DNA of 64,000 nucleotides from Chryseobacterium jejuense (GTDB lineage: Bacteria > Bacteroidota > Bacteroidia > Flavobacteriales > Weeksellaceae). Every line of letters starts with the position of its first letter. The first letter of the stretch is position 1. Location of the stretch: NCBI RefSeq assembly GCF_017877355.1, contig NZ_JAGIPR010000008.1, positions 124,001 to 188,000 on the forward strand. The letters are read 5' to 3'. The notes beneath the pieces were generated by a model that saw only the letters and a list, made by a program, of their open reading frames with translations, did no database searches and was not told the DNA's origin. Of the stretch, positions 43,284 through 51,249 are shown piece by piece. The translations under genes were made by a program, and so were the position numbers.

Positions 43284-43878
43284 TATAGCGTTAATAGGGT
43301 TTTCAATGTGGGCTTCTGCACAAATTTCACTGGCAGGTAAGGCCAACTTAATATTTCCTACAGGCTCACCATCATGGTCCAATATCAAAGGAACAGTGAA
43401 TGATGCTATTGAAGGGACAGGAAAAAACAATGTAGGGTTCAATGTAGGACTTTCATTAAAGGTAGCGTTACCTACTTCACTTTTCTTAATGCCAGAGGTA
43501 TATTATACTCACTTTAAGAATGAATTCACAACAGAGAATACTACTTTTGATGTGAAGAGCAACCGTATTGATGTTCCGGTTCTTTTAGGATATAACGTTT
43601 TAGGTAATATGTTAGGCGTTTTCGTAGGTCCGGTAGGAAGCTTTAACCTAAGCAAAGACAATACTTACAACGATTTTAAAGAAAATGCAAAAAATAACTT
43701 TACAGTAGGCTACCAGTTCGGCGCACAGCTTGAAATTAAAAAGCTTATTGTAAATGCAAAATACGAGGGAGCTTTCAGTAAAGACGAAAGAAACTTCATC
43801 AACAAAGTTTCCGGTTCGGAGATCAGATATGATAACAGACCTAACTTATTTATGGTTGGTTTGGGATATAAATTTTAA
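43267..43878 (+). CDS. Outer-membrane beta-barrel (porin family) protein
   Basis: A 203-residue protein with a signal peptide (MKKVLSIALIGFSMWASAQ) and alternating beta-strand pattern, ending with aromatic YKF as in outer-membrane barrels (FMVGLGYKF). It matches the small OmpA-like/porin-family barrels of Bacteroidota. It overlaps the MlaF gene by 17 bases, which suggests a link to lipid transport or simply translational coupling. Confidence 0.83.
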   Translation: MKKVLSIALIGFSMWASAQISLAGKANLIFPTGSPSWSNIKGTVNDAIEGTGKNNVGFNVGLSLKVALPTSLFLMPEVYYTHFKNEFTTENTTFDVKSNRIDVPVLLGYNVLGNMLGVFVGPVGSFNLSKDNTYNDFKENAKNNFTVGYQFGAQLEIKKLIVNAKYEGAFSKDERNFINKVSGSEIRYDNRPNLFMVGLGYKF

Positions 43879-43902
43879 TCAACAATCGAAAATAACAACT
43901 TT

Positions 43903-43931
43903 AAATCCTCAAATTTTAAATTTGAGGATTT
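43903..43931. terminator. 29-bp perfect inverted repeat, bidirectional terminator
   Basis: Fourteen bases (AAATCCTCAAATTT, 43903-43916) pair with 43918-43931 around a single T. It ends the mlaEF-OMP unit and contains the stop codon of the minus-strand gene at 43916. Confidence 0.7.
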
Positions 43932-44227
43932 TTATTTTGATTTTCAAGCTCAGCCTGACGCTTTGCAATTTCTGCCGCCTGTTTTTCTAAGTCTTCTTTT
44001 TCTTTCTGAAGCTGCTTGAATTCTTTTTTCTTCTGTTCAGCCTTTATAGCGCTTCCTTTACTGAGATATCCAACCATTCCGCCAATAATAAGACCAATTC
44101 CTACTCCAGCCATGATACCCATGATGTGAGAAATTTTAATCTGCTCTACGGCAAAATCAGTGGTAAGATAAAATAATAAAGCAGAAACTGCTAAGAGGAT
44201 AAGTCCGGTAATTGATAAACTCTTCAT
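43916..44227 (-). CDS. Small membrane protein with C-terminal coiled coil
   Basis: A 103-residue protein with two membrane helices (about 5-23 and 33-55; GIMAGVGIGLIIGGMVGYL) followed by a charged heptad region (KAEQKKKEFKQLQKEKEDLEKQAAEIAKRQ) that should form a coiled coil. No family recognised. Its stop codon lies inside the terminator shared with the convergent outer-membrane protein gene. Confidence 0.72.
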   Translation of the reverse strand: MKSLSITGLILLAVSALLFYLTTDFAVEQIKISHIMGIMAGVGIGLIIGGMVGYLSKGSAIKAEQKKKEFKQLQKEKEDLEKQAAEIAKRQAELENQNKNPQI

Positions 44228-44265
44228 AATATTGTGTTTAATTGATTATGTTATAAAAGCTATAC

Positions 44266-44273
44266 CAAATTTA
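44266..44273 (-). promoter_or_regulatory. -7 promoter element for the coiled-coil membrane protein
   Basis: The minus strand reads TAAATTTG, exact TAnnTTTG, 38 bases before the ATG at 44227. Confidence 0.38.
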
Positions 44274-44383
44274 CTAAAAAATTAATAAGCCTTTATACTG
44301 GATAAGCACTTTAATTGGTATTTCCAATAATCAATATGCCATAATTATTCCAAATCTTGTGAAAAGAAAAAATATTATCAAAC

Positions 44384-44420
44384 AAAAAACGGACTCATTT
44401 CAGAAATAAGTCCGTTTTTT
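44384..44420. terminator. Terminator of the M48 peptidase gene
   Basis: AAAAAACGGACT (44384-44395) pairs perfectly with AGTCCGTTTTTT (44409-44420). Confidence 0.78.
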
Positions 44421-44436
44421 ATAATAAGTTAATAGA

Positions 44437-45243
44437 TTACATTTTTCCTCCCGCAGCCTTGTAATACTCCAAAGCCTTCGGTAAGTCTTTATTAATATCT
44501 GAAATTCTTGTATCCGGGCTCGGGTGAGTAGATAAGAATTCCGGTTGTCTTGCTCCTGAAGAAGCGGCTTCCATTCTGTTCCAGAAAGGAATAGCTGCTC
44601 TTGGGTCATAACCTGCCATAGACATCAGATACAATCCCATTTCATCAGCTTCAGATTCCTGGCCTCTGCCATACTTTAGCAATGCAACTTGTGATCCAAT
44701 AGGGTATACTTTCTGGAAAACACTTGCCCATTGTGCATTTGAAATAGCTCCGCCAAGAATAGCTCCTCCATACTGAGCCATCATAGCCTGAGAAATTCTT
44801 TCATTTCCATGACCTGCCAATGCGTGAGAAACTTCATGTCCCATTACTACAGCAAGTCCGTTATCATCCTTGGTAACCGGTAAAATTCCTGTATAAACAG
44901 CTACTTTACCTCCAGGCATACACCATGCATTCAATTCATTGCTTTGCAGTAGAGCAAACTCCCAGCTATAATTGGCAAGATCCGCTGATCTTCCAATACT
45001 CTGATAATATCTCTCTGCTGCACTTTTAATTCTGTTTCCTACATTTACCACTCTCTTTGCATCTGCTGTTCCGGTAATAAGCTTACCTTTAGACAATGTC
45101 GTTTTGTATTCCTGTGCAGACATTGTTAAAATTTCTGAATTATTGGCCAGCTGTAAAGACGATCTTCCTGTAATTGGATTTGTAGTACAGGCAGCAACCA
45201 ATAGAGCAAATGCTCCCATTCCTAATAGATGTGTAACTTTCAT
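44437..45243 (-). CDS. M48 family metallopeptidase, lipoprotein (LoiP/BepA-like)
   Basis: A 268-residue lipoprotein with lipobox LLVAAC (C19) followed by TTNPITGRSSLQLA, the typical start of LoiP/YcaL-type proteases. The zinc motif HEVSHALAGH is present, and the third ligand glutamate lies in QESEADEMGL. Such proteases act in the periplasm on damaged outer-membrane proteins. Length and order match the family. A strong terminator follows. Confidence 0.93.
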   Translation of the reverse strand: MKVTHLLGMGAFALLVAACTTNPITGRSSLQLANNSEILTMSAQEYKTTLSKGKLITGTADAKRVVNVGNRIKSAAERYYQSIGRSADLANYSWEFALLQSNELNAWCMPGGKVAVYTGILPVTKDDNGLAVVMGHEVSHALAGHGNERISQAMMAQYGGAILGGAISNAQWASVFQKVYPIGSQVALLKYGRGQESEADEMGLYLMSMAGYDPRAAIPFWNRMEAASSGARQPEFLSTHPSPDTRISDINKDLPKALEYYKAAGGKM

Positions 45244-45349
45244 AGTTTGAGTGTTAATAATTCAACCTTAACAATTTTTATTCCAAAATATTTTTGATAT
45301 GAAATTTTTGCATACATTTTGCTATTTAAATTTAATAATTATCTCAATC

Positions 45350-45901
45350 ATGAAAAAGTATATTTATATTCTGATGATATTTGGGTTTCTGTTCAGCTTT
45401 CAGAGTTGTGCATCACAGGGTTCATCAGATCCAACAATAGTAAATGCATTAGTGGATTCTCAGGAATTTACTTTTTATGCACAAAGAGCCAATCCTACCA
45501 ATTATGATGTTATCAATGTTATGAACTCCATGCCCAATTCTACTTCAACCAGAATCTTGAATCTGAACACAGGAGATTATACTATTGACGTCAATAAGAA
45601 TACCGTAGATGTAGTGCTTCCGTATTTTGGAAGATTATTTACACCCTCTTTTGGAAATACTGATAAAAATGGGTACAGATTTACCTCAAAGGATTTTGTT
45701 ATCAATAAATCTCAGAATAAAAAAGGAACCTGGACTGTAAAAATCCAGCCTAAGGATGTGAGTACTGTTGAAGAGATCAACATTGAGATCTTTAAAAATG
45801 GTAAGGCATTCGTTTCTATGAAAAGTAATGACAGACAACCTATTACCTATGATGGATATGTTTCTAAAAGTGAAGTAAAGCAGGAAAAGGAAAAACTTTA
45901 A
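45350..45901 (+). CDS. DUF4251 lipoprotein
   Basis: A 183-residue protein from ATG at 45350 (MKKYIYILMI), with lipobox SFQSC (C19). An in-frame start at 45299 would put 17 residues in front of the signal peptide, so I use the later one. The mature part (VDSQEFTFYAQRANP, DVVLPYFGRLFTPSFG) matches DUF4251, a Bacteroidota beta-rich family of unknown function. Its stop codon overlaps that of convergent meaB. Confidence 0.85.
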   Translation: MKKYIYILMIFGFLFSFQSCASQGSSDPTIVNALVDSQEFTFYAQRANPTNYDVINVMNSMPNSTSTRILNLNTGDYTIDVNKNTVDVVLPYFGRLFTPSFGNTDKNGYRFTSKDFVINKSQNKKGTWTVKIQPKDVSTVEEINIEIFKNGKAFVSMKSNDRQPITYDGYVSKSEVKQEKEKL

Positions 45902-46890
45902 TTTCTGTTTTCTCCCGATAAAAATTTTTCAACAAATAATTTTGCTTCAGTGCTTGGATTAGAAACCATCTCTGAAGCATTTTTTTTGTGCCACTGATAG
46001 GCTTCTTCTACCACATTACTTTTTTTCATCAAGGATAAAATATATTCCTGAACCCAATATTCAAAGCGCTTTTCTGCCTGTTGGGTACGGATTTCTTCAA
46101 AACGTCCGGATTTCTTTTTCAAATCAATAAACTCCGATATTTTGTCATAGATTTCCTGAAGCCCTTCATTGTGTAAAGCAGAACCTAGTAACACCGGGAT
46201 TTTCCATCCTTTTTCTTTTGGAGGAATAAAATCCAAAGCTCTTTTTAATTCTAGTCTTGTATTTTTGGCTTTCTGAAGATTATCCTGATCTACTTTATTA
46301 ATGAAAACAACGTCCACCATTTCCATAATTCCCCGTTTTATTCCCTGCAGTTCATCACCACCACCAATGATTTTAAGGAAAAGAAAAACGTCAGTAATAT
46401 CTGCGACTAAAACCTCTGATTGCCCTACTCCAACGGTTTCAATTAAAATATAATCATAACCTGCTGCTTCACAGATCATCATGGTTTCAAAGGTGGTATT
46501 GGCTACTCCGCCTAAAAATCCTGAACTTGGGGAAGGCCGTATGAACGCATTCTCTTCTTTTGCAAGCTCTTCCATACGGGTTTTATCTCCCAGAATACTT
46601 CCTTTATTGATTGAAGAACTGGGATCAATGGCAAGAACTGCTACCTTTTTTCCCTGAGCAATAGCCAATCTACCGAAACTTTCAATAAAAGTAGATTTTC
46701 CGGCACCGGGCACTCCAGTTACTCCTATTCTTATGGAGTTTCCTGCGAAAGGCATAATTCTTTTCAGAAGGTCTTCTGCCTGTACTCTATGCTCAGCTTT
46801 TTTACTTTCAACTAAAGTAATAGCCTTTGCAATCAGACGTTTATTACCTGACTGTATTCCCTCAATAAGTTCTTCTGTAGAAAATTTCAT
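45898..46890 (-). CDS. meaB: MeaB, methylmalonyl-CoA mutase-associated GTPase
   Basis: A 330-residue G3E-type GTPase from ATG at 46890 (MKFSTEELIEGI); an earlier in-frame start at 46926 is less typical. It shows Walker A GVTGVPGAGKSTFIES, SSGFLGGVANTT, the ETVGVGQSE switch, and the GTP-specific NKVD. MeaB guards methylmalonyl-CoA mutase by controlling B12 cofactor loading. The mutase is encoded 8 kb away on the same strand (54946-57066). The last base pairs overlap the stop of the convergent DUF4251 gene. Confidence 0.92.
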   Translation of the reverse strand: MKFSTEELIEGIQSGNKRLIAKAITLVESKKAEHRVQAEDLLKRIMPFAGNSIRIGVTGVPGAGKSTFIESFGRLAIAQGKKVAVLAIDPSSSINKGSILGDKTRMEELAKEENAFIRPSPSSGFLGGVANTTFETMMICEAAGYDYILIETVGVGQSEVLVADITDVFLFLKIIGGGDELQGIKRGIMEMVDVVFINKVDQDNLQKAKNTRLELKRALDFIPPKEKGWKIPVLLGSALHNEGLQEIYDKISEFIDLKKKSGRFEEIRTQQAEKRFEYWVQEYILSLMKKSNVVEEAYQWHKKNASEMVSNPSTEAKLFVEKFLSGENRN

Positions 46891-47058
46891 TGATTCAAAA
46901 TTAACAATTAAAAAGCGAATGGTCAAGAGTTCAGAGTCAATGACTGAATAAAAGAATGATAATAAAAATTTTCACTTTGCATTATTCGTATTATATTAAT
47001 TTTTATTTCTTCTAAATCAAAACTACAACACACAGTATCAACAGGTTTTGGAATTTAT

Positions 47059-47066
47059 TACATTTG
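47059..47066 (+). promoter_or_regulatory. -7 promoter element for the cytochrome c pair
   Basis: TACATTTG matches TAnnTTTG and ends 21 bases before the ATG at 47088. Confidence 0.4.
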
Positions 47067-47087
47067 TTATATATCAAAATAAGAAAC

Positions 47088-47381
47088 ATGAAAAAAATCA
47101 TTGCTGCGGCATCATTCACTGGGATTCTATTAGTTTCCTGTACTCCTAAAGCTTCAACTTCTGCAGCTACAGCAGGAACTTCAACTTCTACTGCTGAGGA
47201 GATTGCCCAGGGAAAAACTATTTTTGAAAACTCTTGTGGAAAGTGCCATAAACTGCCTGATCCTACGTCACATAATTCTGTACAATGGGTAGGAATTATG
47301 AATGCTATGGCTCCTAAGGCTAAACTAACGGATGAGCAGCACAAATGGGTTTATGATTATATTGTTTCTGTGAAAAAGTAA
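47088..47381 (+). CDS. Small cytochrome c lipoprotein, copy 1
   Basis: A 97-residue monoheme cytochrome c with lipobox LLVSC (C18) and a Ser/Thr/Ala linker, then a heme site C-G-K-C-H and a likely methionine ligand in MNAMAPKAKL. It is probably anchored in the membrane facing the periplasm and carries single electrons. I use ATG at 47088; an upstream TTG at 47064 has no support. The next gene is a paralogue 24 bases downstream with the same QGKTIFENSC start of the domain. Electron partners are unknown. Confidence 0.83.
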   Translation: MKKIIAAASFTGILLVSCTPKASTSAATAGTSTSTAEEIAQGKTIFENSCGKCHKLPDPTSHNSVQWVGIMNAMAPKAKLTDEQHKWVYDYIVSVKK

Positions 47382-47405
47382 TTCACCCAACAAAATAATA
47401 AAGGT

Positions 47406-47693
47406 ATGAAAAAGTTAATCTTAAGCGGTATTGCAGCATCAGCATTCCTGGTATCCTGCGGACCTAAAAGTACGGCCGTAACAGGCCCTAAGTATACCTC
47501 ATCTGAGCAGTTGGCTCAAGGAAAAACCATTTTTGAAAATTCCTGTGCAAAATGCCATAAGCTGCCTGAACCTACCAAGCACGACAATCAGGGCTGGATC
47601 AATACTTTAAGCAGAATGGCTCCTAAAGCCAAGCTTAGTGATGACCAACATCAAATGGTTTATGACTATCTGATCTCTGCCAATAAAAAATAA
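47406..47693 (+). CDS. Small cytochrome c lipoprotein, copy 2
   Basis: A 95-residue paralogue of the preceding gene: lipobox FLVSC (C18), AQGKTIFENSCAKCHKLPEP with the heme site CAKCH, and RMAPKAKLSDDQHQMVYDY. The two proteins share almost the whole cytochrome domain and differ mainly in the linker, so the pair arose by tandem duplication. It lacks the Ser/Ala-rich linker of copy 1. A strong terminator overlaps the stop. Confidence 0.85.
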   Translation: MKKLILSGIAASAFLVSCGPKSTAVTGPKYTSSEQLAQGKTIFENSCAKCHKLPEPTKHDNQGWINTLSRMAPKAKLSDDQHQMVYDYLISANKK

Positions 47694-47720
47694 GCTTTCA
47701 TCTGAAAGCTTATTTTTTTT
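47689..47720 (+). terminator. Terminator after the cytochrome c pair
   Basis: AATAAGCTTTCA pairs perfectly with TGAAAGCTTATT around a two-base gap, followed by a T-run. The stem includes the stop codon of the second cytochrome gene. Confidence 0.75.
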
Positions 47721-47760
47721 ATATAATATCATATTCTTATCAGACATTAAAATGCCTGAA

Positions 47761-48207
47761 TCAGCTTTTACCTAACCATACGGAATCTCTCTCCAAAGGG
47801 AAAGCCAATATCCGAAATGTAGAAGTATTTCCATGGTTACTGAAACGGGTAATTATATTTTCCAATTCGGAAACTTTTTTAGCTACCAGATGAACAATAA
47901 GGCAAAAATCGCCTGTAGATTTCATCACCTTTAGAATACCGTTTATATTCTCAATCTCTTTTAAGAATGGGGGGATATCACAATATGGAATATCGATTCC
48001 TATAATAACATTTTCATTAAATCCAAGCTGCTCATAGTCCAGATTTACAGTAAATGATTTTATTACCTGAGCTTCTTCCATTTTTCTAATTCTTTCAGCT
48101 ACCGCTGGTGCAGTAAGTCCTATTATGCGTCCAATATCGGTATTGGACAGACGGGAATTTTTCTGCAGTTCATTCAAAATAGCATAATGTAATGAGTCTA
48201 ATTGCAT
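47761..48207 (-). CDS. Lrp/AsnC family transcriptional regulator
   Basis: A 148-residue regulator with an N-terminal helix-turn-helix (LHYAILNELQKNSRLSNTDIGRIIGLTAPAVAERIRKMEE region) and a C-terminal AsnC/RAM ligand-binding domain (VKSTGDFCLIVHLVAKKV). These proteins sense amino acids and often control a divergent exporter. It is divergent from an EamA transporter gene with 95 bases between, and a 17-bp palindrome lies in that gap. Control of the transporter is inference from context. Confidence 0.9.
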   Translation of the reverse strand: MQLDSLHYAILNELQKNSRLSNTDIGRIIGLTAPAVAERIRKMEEAQVIKSFTVNLDYEQLGFNENVIIGIDIPYCDIPPFLKEIENINGILKVMKSTGDFCLIVHLVAKKVSELENIITRFSNHGNTSTFRILAFPLERDSVWLGKS

Positions 48208-48258
48208 AATTATTTAGAAATGAAAGTTTTTTGATTAAAATCTTTAGTTACAAAAGTA

Positions 48259-48275
48259 ATTTGTTTTCAACAAAT
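48259..48275. promoter_or_regulatory. Palindrome in the Lrp-EamA divergent promoter region
   Basis: ATTTGTT-ttc-AACAAAT, a perfect 7-base inverted repeat, overlaps a CAAATATA that reads TATATTFG-like TATATTTG on the minus strand. A good candidate operator for the Lrp-type regulator. Confidence 0.45.
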
Positions 48276-48302
48276 ATAGAGATTTGCAACACAAAAAAAC
48301 AT

Positions 48303-49181
48303 ATGATGAAATCGAATATCAATATACTTTTGGCTTTTTTAGCCGTCATGAGTCTTGCTACCGGCGGAATTTTTGTGAAGCTGAGCAGCCTGTCTCCTAT
48401 CAACACTGCTTTGTACAGAATTCTGTTTTCCCTACTCTTTTTATTTCCTTTTGTATATAAAAAAATACAGACTATTGACAGAAAATCCTGGATCATTATT
48501 TTGTTCAGTGGAGTGTTTCTTGCTATAGACCTTATTCTTTGGAACACCTCCTTTCAGTTCACCTCTGTAGCGAATGCCAACCTTTTTGTAAATTTGGTCC
48601 CTTTCACTACCGTTCCTTTATCTTATTTTCTCTTTAAAGAAAAGCCTGGGAAAAATTTTCTGATAGGTCTGAGTATATCTGTTATAGGGATCGTTGTTTT
48701 GATGTGGGGAAAATTTAGTCTTTCCGGTGGTAGCAGTTATAAAGGAGATCTGCTCGCCTTTCTGGCATCAGTTTTTTACGGATTGTTCTTATTAAGTGTT
48801 TACAAGGTAAGATTAAAAGTGGATGCGGCTTCCATTATGTTTATCAGCGGGCTTGGGTCAATTCCTGTATTGTTCCTTACAGCGGGAGTATCTGAAGGAA
48901 TTATGTATCCTCAGACCTTTAGAGAAGTAGGAATATTGCTTGGTCTTGCTTTATGTTCTCAAATATTAGGACAGGGATTACTAAGTTATTGTCTGGGAAA
49001 AATAAGTATTCTGCTTTCTTCTGTTATTATTCTGAGCCAGCCTGTCTTCGCTGCAATTTATGCATACTTCCTGTTTTCAGAAACATTAACTATTAAAGAA
49101 ATATTGGGAATCATCATAATATTAGCTGGAGTATACCGAGCCAAACAAATACCCACCAAGCCTGTAGCTTCCTATGAATAA
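48303..49181 (+). CDS. EamA/DMT family transporter
   Basis: A 292-residue membrane protein with ten hydrophobic helices in two EamA repeats (LLAFLAVMSLATGGIFVKL, and DLLAFLASVFYGLFLLSV). DMT proteins of this type export amino acids or other metabolites. I use ATG at 48303 (MMKSNINILL) because the 24 codons before it are AT-rich intergenic DNA. It is divergent from an Lrp regulator; an amino acid substrate is plausible. Confidence 0.87.
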   Translation: MMKSNINILLAFLAVMSLATGGIFVKLSSLSPINTALYRILFSLLFLFPFVYKKIQTIDRKSWIIILFSGVFLAIDLILWNTSFQFTSVANANLFVNLVPFTTVPLSYFLFKEKPGKNFLIGLSISVIGIVVLMWGKFSLSGGSSYKGDLLAFLASVFYGLFLLSVYKVRLKVDAASIMFISGLGSIPVLFLTAGVSEGIMYPQTFREVGILLGLALCSQILGQGLLSYCLGKISILLSSVIILSQPVFAAIYAYFLFSETLTIKEILGIIIILAGVYRAKQIPTKPVASYE

Positions 49182-49227
49182 CTGCATTTATTTTTAAAAA
49201 ACACAATTTCATATATTCAAAACCATT

Positions 49228-49259
49228 AAAAGAGAGACCTTCAAAGATCTCTCTTTTTT
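49228..49259 (+). terminator. Terminator of the EamA gene
   Basis: AAAAGAGAGA (49228-49237) pairs with TCTCTCTTTT (49248-49257) and is followed by T-rich sequence. Confidence 0.7.
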
Positions 49260-49383
49260 AAGTTACCATCACTTTTTAGTTTGTAAATGTCTTTTACAAC
49301 TATCTAATAATAAGCTTCTCGACCTGAGTTTTATATCCCTGTTGGATATGCACTATAGATCTTATTGGGTATATTCAATGTGA

Positions 49384-49890
49384 TTACTCCGTTTTTTTCC
49401 TTGGCCTTGTTTTAGGCATTTTGTTCTGAACCAATTTCTCTCTGTCCTCCAACATGTCAAGTGAGCTTCTGCAAAAGCTGAATTTTTTTGCCTCTTTAAG
49501 TTGTTCTATGGCTTGTTTATATTCTCCTTTTCTTTCCAGTAAGAGAGATTTACCATTCAGAATTTCTGCTTTATCTATTCCCTTGATTTTTAGAGCATAT
49601 TCAATGAGCTTTTCTGCTTCATCATAATCTTCATTGCTCAAAAGGCATTCAATATAATATTTAGGAGTGTTCACATTTGCAATATTACTTTGCATGGCTT
49701 CCTCAAAGTATTTTTTTCCTGTTCCATAATCTTTTAAAACCTCTGAATACACTCTTCCCATCAGGCAAAGACTGTCTGCATCTTCTGGTTCATAGGAAAG
49801 GGCATAGTTGAGGGCATCCAGACATTCGGACATATTGTAAGGAAAATAATCCAGTGCTTCAAAATAGTATTTATTTTTAGTTAAGGTCAT
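49384..49890 (-). CDS. TPR-like protein, last gene of the RNA-repair operon
   Basis: A 168-residue helical protein with tetratricopeptide-like repeats (CLDALNYALSYEPEDADSL, GRVYSEVLKDYGTGKKYFEEAM, DYDEAEKLIEYALKIKGID, RKGEYKQAIEQLKEAKKF) and a Lys/Arg-rich end (KTRPRKKTE). It overlaps the end of prfH by 14 bases, so it is translated from the same transcript. TPR proteins act as protein-binding platforms; its link to RNA repair is inference from context. Confidence 0.78.
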   Translation of the reverse strand: MTLTKNKYYFEALDYFPYNMSECLDALNYALSYEPEDADSLCLMGRVYSEVLKDYGTGKKYFEEAMQSNIANVNTPKYYIECLLSNEDYDEAEKLIEYALKIKGIDKAEILNGKSLLLERKGEYKQAIEQLKEAKKFSFCRSSLDMLEDREKLVQNKMPKTRPRKKTE

Positions 49891-50575
49891 TGCTGTAGTT
49901 TTTTAAGTTCTGCTTAAGGATATTCCTTTGTTTTTTATAGGATTTATCCTGATAATTGCTTTTAAAATCAGTTCCGGAGAATATGCGGACCGGATTTCCA
50001 CGTTCTACCTGAAGATGATGGTTCCAGGTTTCCTTCATCCTATTTTCCAGCTGCTGAATGTAAATTCCCATTACTCTTTCTTTTAATCTGGTAATGGATA
50101 ACTTTTTATTGTTCAGTTGTGATCGTGTATCCTGTACAAATACGGATTCATTGGTAGGAATATGAGTGGCACGGACAGCCGTATTTACTTTATTGACATT
50201 CTGCCCACCACTTCCCTGGCTTCTGGCGGTCTGAAACCTGATATCTTTTTCATTGAAATTTGCAGTTTCCAGATTTTCCAATTCAAAAATACCGATGAAC
50301 CACTTGCTTCTTTTATGCAGTTTTCTGAATGTACTTTTCCCTTCCCAGCAGATGCTCCCCAGCCAGGTTTTTAAAAATTCTTTGATGTTCTTTCCTTTTA
50401 AAAGTACAGTTACTGACTTTATGGTCATATTTACATCTCCATTTTCACGATGAATGATCTCGTAATCTATATTATTTTGGTTTACTTCTTCCAAAAAGGT
50501 TTTTAATACCTTGGATACTACCCACTGGCATTCTAAAGGCCCTCTTCCGGAAGTTATCTGTATTAATTTTTCCAT
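49877..50575 (-). CDS. prfH: Peptide chain release factor H (PrfH)
   Basis: A 232-residue release-factor homologue from ATG at 50575 (MEKLIQITSGRGPLECQWVV). It has the catalytic GGQ (residues 123-125, in QGSGGQNVNK) that hydrolyses peptidyl-tRNA, but is much shorter than RF1/RF2 and lacks their full codon-recognition domain. PrfH is known to pair with RtcB2 and to release ribosomes damaged in the 16S decoding centre so the ligase can repair them. It starts 2 bases after the nucleotidyltransferase-like gene and lies downstream of rtcB, as in that module. Confidence 0.93.
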   Translation of the reverse strand: MEKLIQITSGRGPLECQWVVSKVLKTFLEEVNQNNIDYEIIHRENGDVNMTIKSVTVLLKGKNIKEFLKTWLGSICWEGKSTFRKLHKRSKWFIGIFELENLETANFNEKDIRFQTARSQGSGGQNVNKVNTAVRATHIPTNESVFVQDTRSQLNNKKLSITRLKERVMGIYIQQLENRMKETWNHHLQVERGNPVRIFSGTDFKSNYQDKSYKKQRNILKQNLKNYSNDLN

Positions 50576-50577
50576 TG

Positions 50578-51123
50578 TTATTTTGGCATTTTGCTTAATA
50601 AGGGACTTCCAACAGGATCTGTCCCTTTTTGTAATAATTGTTTTGCAGCCATTACTGCCCAGCATTTATCGCTGGAGTGAATATTTCTGTAGAATGAAAG
50701 TAAAAGATCAGGTTTCACCACCGTAAATCCGTTGGCTTCGATTGTTTCAAGATCGTTTCTTTCAAAAAAATCGATGGTAATCCTATGATACTTTTCGTTT
50801 TCTAATTCTACCGTTTTTTCATAGCGTCTAAAGTTTTCTTCGCTTGGAAGATTGTCGTAACGGGTCCAGACTTTCTGAAACCCTTCCTGTTGAAGAATGA
50901 TCACAACTTCAGCTACGTTTTCTTTCTTTACAAAGACATCAATATCCTTGTGGTCATGAGCATGCTTATATTCTGTATGTCCTATTTCAGACATAAAATG
51001 CCATGCCCATCCACCGGATATAATGACTTTATCCTTTAGTTTTTCTAATATTTCAAGCCCTAACCGGATTCTGAATTCTGGCCAGAGTTCTCCATATCTT
51101 TTTATATTATGAGGTGCTCCCAT
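50578..51123 (-). CDS. Nucleotidyltransferase-fold protein within the RtcB-PrfH operon
   Basis: A 181-residue protein with a nucleotidyltransferase-type core: ISGGWAWHFMSEIG followed by D60-I-D62 in DHKDIDVFV and a later acid in ITIDFFERND. This glycine-rich loop plus DxD spacing resembles minimal nucleotidyltransferases that add nucleotides to RNA or protein. It is 2 bases upstream of prfH and downstream of rtcB, so it is part of the RNA-repair operon. A role in tailing or trimming damaged RNA ends is an attractive inference; an antitoxin-like role is the main alternative. Confidence 0.8.
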   Translation of the reverse strand: MGAPHNIKRYGELWPEFRIRLGLEILEKLKDKVIISGGWAWHFMSEIGHTEYKHAHDHKDIDVFVKKENVAEVVIILQQEGFQKVWTRYDNLPSEENFRRYEKTVELENEKYHRITIDFFERNDLETIEANGFTVVKPDLLLSFYRNIHSSDKCWAVMAAKQLLQKGTDPVGSPLLSKMPK

Positions 51124-51249
51124 TTTTTTGTTTTTTGTGGTTTGTATTTGTCATTGGTCTGCAATTTCTGACGAAGGAAGAATCTCTTTTTATATGATAG
51201 GATTCTTCGCTTCGTTTTGAAACTGTATTCAGAATGGCTGAACTTGTTA

